DNA from: Otatea glauca
Lineage: Eukaryota > Streptophyta > Magnoliopsida > Poales > Poaceae
Assembly: GCA_036346275.1 (NCBI GenBank)
Contig: CM070719.1
Span: 27,856,093-27,920,092, forward strand
DNA: 64,000 nucleotides
Direction of reading: 5' to 3'
Shown here: positions 57,170 to 64,000 of the stretch, piece by piece
How positions within the stretch are numbered: position 1 is the first letter of the stretch
Layout: each line of letters begins with the position of its first letter
Made by a program: the position numbers and the translations under genes
Notes under the pieces: generated by a model
The model's database searches: none
Told to the model about the DNA's origin: nothing
Seen by the model: only the letters and a program-made list of their open reading frames with translations

Positions 57170-58689
57170 GTAACGACGTAGGTGGCATAGTGGGGTTTGA
57201 GTTTTGTGATTAATTACTTAGTTATTTACAAATACACAATAAATAATCTATGAATATTCTTTTTCCATGCATTAACAATTTTCTTCCTCCAAGCTCATTT
57301 TTTCGTCATATAGTTGATGATAATATATATTAAGGAAAAGAATGGCATTTATATAATATATGTACTGTTTAGCTAGCTGTTCGATTGAGCTTATCCATAA
57401 GCTGCACTTCGCTAATGATTTGGTAATAAAATAACAAGGCGACCTTTGCTCTTTATGCAAGTATATTCTGGTGCACATTGCTCTATGTCTTGCTTCTCCC
57501 TGTTTGAGACTAAATTACTTCCACACTAAGCTCATTCCTGATGTGGGTTTTGGTTGGCCTTGGCTATTCATCGTCCGCGTTTCCGTACCATTAGCAAAAT
57601 ATTATCCGGATTTAATAGTATATCATGCGTGCGCATACACTTAAGAATAGATTTTTTTTTTTTTAATACGATTGTAACACCGGGTATAAAATCCACTCGA
57701 TACCCAATGAGATACGATTGTAAGACCCTGATATAAAATTCACTCAAAGCCCAATCCACTTATTAGGCAGATCTATGGATACATAGCATCCAACTTATAC
57801 TTTCGTCCTTGTTTTGGGTAAAAAAAAGGTTAACTCAGAGGTGTATGTTTGGACCCAACAGGTTTTATATACTACTACAACTCACTTTTAAAAAATAATT
57901 TGTGCTAATCCCACCACCGGTCTATATAATCCTTCGTACTAACAAGTCAAGGTATTGCATTCACCCCCGTAAGGGCTGATGCCCTTGACAGCACATGGTA
58001 TACTCGTGCAAATGTCTAGAATCACCTATGGGTACACATTCTGCATACTATGCCAACACATCTACTATGCATGTGACCACTTTAGGCCCACATGTACCAT
58101 GCATGATTTGCTCGTGCTCCTTTCCCACATATACTCTTACAGTAAAAGTTAATGCTCCGATACTATTTGTACCACCTTGGTCTAAAATCTTCTCTATACC
58201 CAATCCACCATTGGGCAAACCTATGCATACATAGCACCACACTTACACTTTCGTCCTTGTCTCGTGTAAAAAGGATGAATCCAAAAGGACCTAGCAAGCA
58301 TTATATGCTATTACAATCCACTTTAGATAAGCATTGTAAGACTAATCCGACCACTACTCTAGGTGAGTCATTTGAACCACACTAATGGACAAGAGCATTA
58401 CAACGATGATACACCTAATAAAAAAATTAAATCTACGTAGATTCAGTAAGGCCACACACGAACTACTCAAGTTTTGGGGTATTAATTGTTCGTTGCTCTC
58501 ACCGTCTCAATTCTCTTAAGTACTTTGACAGAGGCCGGATCTCATGCATTGTGCTCTCTCCACTAGTAAAAAGAGGAAGAAAAAGGCTGCCATCTTTAAT
58601 TCATATATGTAGAAATCCTTTTCTAGCTCTCTAGTTTCTTCTTTCCTGGAAAAAGAGGGGGACAAAGATTTATGAATATACCAAGCTAG
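57170..58689. other. end of the duplicated unit, no gene
   Basis: 57170-57621 is repeated at 63550-64000. Within 57670-58400 two diverged direct copies (~490 bp apart) share CATACATAGCA and TTTCGTCCTTGT words, and GATTGTAACACCGGG at 57673 resembles an LTR start. No coding sequence recognised. The breakpoint of the duplication is at 58689/58690. Confidence 0.5.
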
Positions 58690-61600
58690 TTACCTATTTT
58701 GCTAGGGGGTGATTTCAACATGATCAAGAGACAAGATGAGAAAAAATAATGATAATTTTGAGCCCCAATGTCCTTTTTTATTTAATGTTGTCATTGACAG
58801 CTTAGATTTGAGAGAGATTGAATTATCTGGCCATAGGTTTACTTGAACAAATTCTTTGCAAAACCGTACTTTGGAGAATCTTGACAGTGTGCTAATGAGC
58901 ACATATTATGAACAGAAGTTCCCTCTGGTCACTGTTAATACCCTTGATAGGTCCCTTTTGGAATATACTCCACTTTTGCTCAGCGCTAGAGTAGCCTTCC
59001 ACTCGGGGAACCAGCCATTGTTTAAATTTGAACTTGGATGGTTCAATATGGACGGCTTCTTTGACATGGTGTCTAAATGTTGGCACAATGAGCATAGGGG
59101 GCGTACATCCATTGCTAGATGGCAATTCAAAATTAGAAATCTCAGACAACAATTATGGGGCTGGGCAAAGAACAATAGTGGAACTTACAAGAAAGAAAAG
59201 AAAGAGTTACTTCGCATTTTTGATGAGCTTGATAAACAATCAGAGCACACTGGCCTATCTTATGAGGAAATTAATCTTAAGCAACGTTCTTCAGAAAGGC
59301 TAGCCCAGTTGTTACGTGAGAAGGAAATTAAATGGTACCAAAGAGTGAAACTGAAACATATTCTTAAAAGGGATAACAACACTAAATATTTCCATTTGGT
59401 AGCAAATGGTAAATATATGAAACAACGAATATTTCAACTCGAGCAAGATGAAGGAATAATAGTTGGGGATGTATAGCTTAAGCAATATATAACCAAATAC
59501 TATAAATGTCTTTTTGGGCCATCGGATAACAACCATTTTTCAATGATTGAATCTCGTCGGGGTGATATTCCTCAATTCTTAGAAATATAGAATGATCTCC
59601 TCACATAGGCATTCGCTGAAAAAGATGTGAGGGAGGTAGTTTTCCAAATGGAATATAATAAGGCTCCAAGACTGAATGGATTCCTAGCCGAATTTTATCA
59701 GGTATTCTGAGAGGTCATTAAGAATGATTTAATGGCATTGTTCCAAGATTTACACAATGGTGTCTTGCCTCTGTTTAGCCTGAATTTTGGAATTATCAAG
59801 CTTTTGTCAAAGACTAAAGATGCAAAGCAAATACAATATTACGGACCGATTTGTCTCCTGAAGGTAGCTTTAAAATATTCACTAAAGTTGGCACAAATAG
59901 GGTTACAAGTGTGGCTAAAAATGTTGTACGTCCTATGTAGACAACTTCCATGCCAGGTAGGAACATAATGGATGGTGTGATTATTCTTCATGAAACAATT
60001 CACAGGATGCATAAGAAAAAACTGGATGGGATGATCTTTAAGGTAGATTTTCAAAAGGCTTATGACAAGGTCAAATGGACCTTTCTGCAACACACTTTAA
60101 TGTTGAAAGGCTTTTTACCACAATGGTGTACGTGAGTTGAGAATTTCATTACCGGAGAAGTGTTGGCATCAAAGTCAACGATGACATTGACCTGTACTTT
60201 CAGACCCGAAAAGGGCTCTGCCAGGGTGATCCTTTATCCCCCTATTGTTTAACATTGTAGTAGATATGTTGGCTGTCATTTTAGAGCATGCCAAAAAGAA
60301 TGGGTAAATAAGTGGAGTGGTACCTCATTTGGTGGATGATGGGTTATCTATTTTACAGTATGCAAATGACACGATTTTATTTATGGAACAATTTTGAACA
60401 GGGCAAAAACATGAAATCATTGTTATGTGCATTTTAACAACTTTCTGGTCTCAAAATAAATTTCCATAAAAGTGAAATCTTTTGTTTTGGTGCTGTTAAG
60501 GAATTTGAGGCTCAATACACACAGCTATTTGGTTGTGGGTTGGACAATTTGACTTTTCGATACCTTGGTGTATCAATTCATTATAGAAGACTAAGAATCG
60601 GTGAATGGAAGGGGGTAGAAGAAATATTTGAGAAACAATTGAGAAGTTGGAAGGGCAAGCATTAGTGTGTTGGTGGTTGTTTAGTCCTTTTACATTATGT
60701 GCTTACCAGCTTACCCATGTTTATGTTATCCCGTTTTAAGATACTATGTGGGATTCTTAAACATTTGGATTATTACAGATCCAAATTTTTAGGCAAAGTG
60801 ATAACCTTAGAAAAAGTATAGACTAGCTAAGTGGAATAAATTATGCCGACCTACGGATCAAGGAGGCATAGGTATTCAAGATCTTGATGTAAAAAATATC
60901 TGCTTGATCAGTAAATAGCTCTTTAAGCTGCTAAATAGGAAGAAAGTATCTTAGGAAATCTCCTCCGAAGAAAGTATCTGAGGAATATGACTCTTTCTTA
61001 TGTAGAAGGGAAGCCAGGGACTCTCAGTTTTGGTTTGGCATAATGAGGGTCAAACATTACTTCTTTAGATTTGGGTCCTTCCAACTTTGCAACGGATCTC
61101 AAACTCGTTTTTGGCAAGATACATGGCTTGGAAACAACCCCCTTAATGTACACGACCCTCGACTCTTTCAAATTGTCCGGAAAGAACATGCCACAGTGGC
61201 AAATGTAATGAGTTCTGGCCCTCTTAATTTAACTTTTCGTCGAGCCATTACGGGACATAATTTATTGGTCTTGTATGAGCTTACTATAAAGGTTAATGGT
61301 GCGCTAGTTAACACCAGAACGAGATACTTTCCGTTGGAATCTCCATCAGAACGGACAGTTTTCAGTCTAGTCGATGTATAAAGCCTTAATGCATCAAATG
61401 TCCCAGTTACAAACCTTCAATTGTAGAAACTTAATGTGCCATTAAAAATAAAAAATTCTATAGTACCTACGTCGTGGGGTGATATTGACAAAAGATAACC
61501 TTAGTAAAAGAAATTGGGATGGTAGCAAAAAAATATATTTTTTGTAATAATGAGGAAACTATAAAACATCTATTTTTTGAATGTCATTTTGTTCATTTCG

Positions 61601-62125
61601 CATGGCGTGTCATTTAAGCGGCTTTTTATTTATCACCTCCTATTAGCATGACCAATATGTTTGGAAGCTGGTTAGTGGGATTGGGAAAGGATTTAAGAGC
61701 TCTCATTTTGGTTAGAGCTCCCGCTTTGTGTTGGTCAATTTGGCTATGTTAAATGATGTAGTTTTTTATAATAAAAATTTTTAACCTACTATAGGTTATC
61801 TATACTTGCACCAATTGGATGCATTCATGGTCCGTGCTGTAAATTCAGGAGGCTCGGGATGTGGTGTCAGCAGCATACAAATTGCTGGAGATCATGGTTA
61901 AGGATCTCTTCTTCAGGTATGAGTGGAGATTTAGTAACAGGCTATTTGCGGTTTGAGATTTTCTGTTTCATGTTTTTTATGGCTTGTTGTAACTTTCTTT
62001 CAGTACCTACTTGAATCTTTTTGAACACGTTTTGGTTGTAACTCTTTAATAATACGTTGGCTATGTGTATATCACGATGGAGAGACGGGTGATATAATAT
62101 TTCATTATCTAAACAAACTAAAAGA
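58690..62125 (+). pseudogene. LINE ORF2 second copy, 5'-truncated
   Basis: It carries the endonuclease end, a longer open stretch (58856-59476, 206 codons, CWHNEHRGRTSIARWQFKI) than copy 1 because TGG at 59333 stands where copy 1 has TAG, KAPRLNG, AYDKVKWTFL, the same YAND box (60365-60367) and the zf-RVT part (61043-61381). It has its own stops elsewhere, for example ACTTGAACA where copy 1 has ACTTGGACA. Both copies share the older lesions. Confidence 0.85.
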
Positions 62126-62150
62126 CCTGTTATTTTCAAACACTCCCATG

Positions 62151-62581
62151 CAGGGTTTGAAAAATCGACGAAAACCGCTTAAAAACCACGGTTTTCGATC
62201 GTACCGCTATGGTTCAAGATTCAAAACCGATTTAGTTAAAAAAATTCAAAGAGATTGAAAAATTTTATGCGATGTAAACCGGTCGAAAATCGGTGTAAAC
62301 CGCTCGATTTTCGAAGAAACTGAGTGAAAATCGCTCAAAAACCGATCTAAGGAATATTCATTTGGTCGCATCGGTTTTTGTGAAAACCGAGCGGTTTTTG
62401 TGAAAACCGAGCGGTTTTTGTGAAAACCGAGCGGTTTTTAATTTTTTTGAATTTTTTCAAATTTTTTTATCACGTAACCCTACGGTTTCTAATGATTTTC
62501 GAGCGATTTTCGACTCGATATTTCCAATTTTCGAATTTGGAACTTCGTACGGTTTTTTCAAAAACGATTTTGTGAACCCCG
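62151..62581. mobile_element. hAT-type MITE (copy 2)
   Basis: 431 bp, same ends and CTCCCATG duplication (62143-62150, 62582-62589) as copy 1. It is longer because GTGAAAACCGAGCGGTTTTT is present about three times instead of once near 62380-62440. Confidence 0.8.
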
Positions 62582-62691
62582 CTCCCATGGACATAAATGC
62601 ACAAAATATAGCGTTGCGGATCCATGGTACATGAATTGGTTCTCCAAGCGATGCTTTTTATTTAATAGAGACTTGTTTGACCATTATGCAT

Positions 62692-63549
62692 CACTAGAAC
62701 CGAAAGTGATAGCACTATCACTGCCGGTTCATAAGCTTGCTCGGCACAAATGCTAGACCGAAGAAGAATCGGCAGTGATAGTAACTTATCACCACCGGTT
62801 CTAAAAAAACCCGACAGTGATACTATTACTGTCGGTTATTCTTAAGAACCAGTACTGATAAGTTATTATCACTGTCGGTTCTTAAAAAGAACCGGTAGTG
62901 ATAATGGAGGAAGTATCACTGCCGGTTCGGCTAACGAACTGGCAGTAATAATAGTATCATTGTGGATTCAGAATCCGAACCGGCAGTGATAATATTTTTC
63001 AAAAATCATAAATTTTTCATACGTAGTCGACTGGAGACAAAACTTATATGAAAATTGTAGCTCTCGATGAGATCTACAACTTTGTAGTTAACAACTTTTT
63101 TATTTGAAGTCATTTAGATGTTCAAATAATCGTTGAAACTTTCGGATACGAAGGGAGAAAAGGAAAATGTATCTTATCGTAGTTGAGAAGTGCATGTTAG
63201 GTGAGATGGTAAGGAAGTATCGCAAGGTGAGAGGTCCCAGGTTCGAGTGCCACGAATCGCACGCGCGCGTATTTGTGCCGGTATTTTTACACGTGGACCT
63301 CTCACCCTTTATTTACTACGCAGTGATACTAAAATAAAAAAAACTGTGCGTAGTAAATACAGAGTGGTCGGTCTAGGTGCAAATAATTCTTTTTATTTTA
63401 CCGAGTGATTTACGAACCATACTAGCATTATCGGTTCTAGAAACGGCAGTGATAGTCGGACTATCACTGCCGATCAATCACTGCCGGTTCCAATATCCGG
63501 CAGTGATGCTAGTTTGGAACCGGCAGTGATCTGTTATTTTGTAGTAGTG
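62692..63549. mobile_element. CACTA-like non-autonomous element (copy 2)
   Basis: It matches 56333-57169 with a 22-bp extra piece near 63446 that restores an ATCACTGCCG inverted pair. Ends as in copy 1. Confidence 0.65.
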
Positions 63550-64000
63550 GTAACGACGTAGGTGGCATAGTGGGGTTTGAGTTTTGTGATTAATTACTTA
63601 GTTATTTACAAATACACAATAAATAATCTATGAATATTCTTTTTCCATGCATTAACAATTTTCTTCCTCAAGCTCATTTTTTCGTCATATAGTTGATGAT
63701 AATATATATTAAGGAAAAGAATGGCATTTATATAATATATGTACTGTTTAGCTAGCTGTTCGATTGAGCTTATCCATAAGCTGCACTTCGCTAATGATTT
63801 GGTAATAAAATAACAAGGCGACCTTTGCTCTTTATGCAAGTATATTCTGGTGCACATTGCTCTATGTCTTGCTTCTCCCTGTTTGAGACTAAATTACTTC
63901 CACACAAAGCTCATTCCTGATGTGGGTTTTGGTTGGCCTTGGCTATTCATCGTCCGCGTTTCCGTACCATTAGCAAAATATTATCCGGATTTAATAGTAT
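63550..64000. other. flank of copy 2, no gene
   Basis: It repeats 57170-57621, AT-rich, and is cut by the window end. Confidence 0.6.

Larger units (their letters stand above)
50885..57621 (+). repeat. segmental duplication, copy 1
   Basis: From TTACCTATTTTGCTAGGGGG onward this matches 58690-64000 base for base at roughly 97 percent (about ten differences in the first 300 bp), apart from the 1475-bp insertion at 54762 and small indels. The matching end lies at or beyond 57621 because copy 2 is cut by the window. The offset is 7805 bp. Confidence 0.93.
58690..64000 (+). repeat. segmental duplication, copy 2 (runs off window)
   Basis: It begins in the middle of LINE ORF2, directly at the endonuclease GGDFN region, with no target duplication, poly(A) or transposon end at the junction. 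It contains the same LINE 3' half, hAT MITE and CACTA-like element in the same order. This is a DNA-level direct duplication, not a new LINE insertion. Confidence 0.93.

Noticed and set aside
58690..62125. Second LINE as an independent 5'-truncated insertion
   Set aside because: The homology continues past the LINE 3' end into the same MITE, CACTA-like element and flank, so it is part of a duplicated segment.
1..64000. A previously undescribed defence, biosynthetic or regulatory system
   Set aside because: No set of intact, co-oriented genes exists; all recognised coding sequence belongs to mobile elements or broken gene fragments.

Overview
This window looks like plant nuclear DNA, most likely from a grass. 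It shows nested LTR retrotransposons with 5-bp target duplications, CACTA elements (CACTACTACAGAAA ends, internal ACAGACGG repeats), Mutator, Stowaway and hAT MITEs, an L1-type LINE with a zf-RVT tail, and gene debris resembling plant FDM/XH-domain and FRIGIDA-like genes. I see no complete host gene, no rRNA or functional tRNA gene, no CRISPR array and no bacterial-style operon. The species cannot be fixed from the sequence.

Left third (1-28906) is a nest read from insertion footprints. A copia-type 3' end (28399-28906) was hit by a forward Ty3-like LTR (15999-17072 plus 28238-28398). That LTR was hit by a solo-LTR-type element (13964-15998) and, separately, by an 11.2-kb composite (17073-28237, duplication ATAAG). 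The composite received a 1.37-kb CACTA element (18263-19634, duplication ATT). The 13964-15998 element carries a nested 639-bp solo LTR and was interrupted by a minus-strand LTR fragment (1-2292 plus 13088-13963), which in turn holds an almost full-length Tat-like Ty3/gypsy element (2293-13082, duplication ATAAT). The gypsy element has a broken gag, a protease without its active site, almost no reverse transcriptase, an integrase core open but mutated at its first catalytic position, three sets of GC-rich ~29-33-bp tandem repeats and an antisense gene with a probable intron.

Middle (28907-44880) is older, AT-rich sequence. It holds a two-level tandem duplication (30283-31050), an inverted-repeat hairpin (31526-31943), two exons of an unrecognised minus-strand gene (33165-33478), a complete non-autonomous LTR element with 178-bp LTRs (33493-36684), a gypsy relic (38890-40146), a pseudogene of an FDM/IDN2-like XH-domain protein (41778-42227) and several MITEs.

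Right third (44881-64000) is a dead L1-type LINE. It was interrupted by a 1.9-kb solo LTR that carries a FRIGIDA-like gene fragment. The downstream half of the LINE and its flank, with a hAT MITE and a CACTA-like element, occur twice in direct orientation (from 50885 and from 58690, offset 7805 bp). The first copy alone contains a further 1475-bp hAT-like insertion, and the second copy retains the empty site. The genes do not form a pathway; the biology here is transposon nesting, gene capture and segmental duplication. I found no convincing new cellular system.
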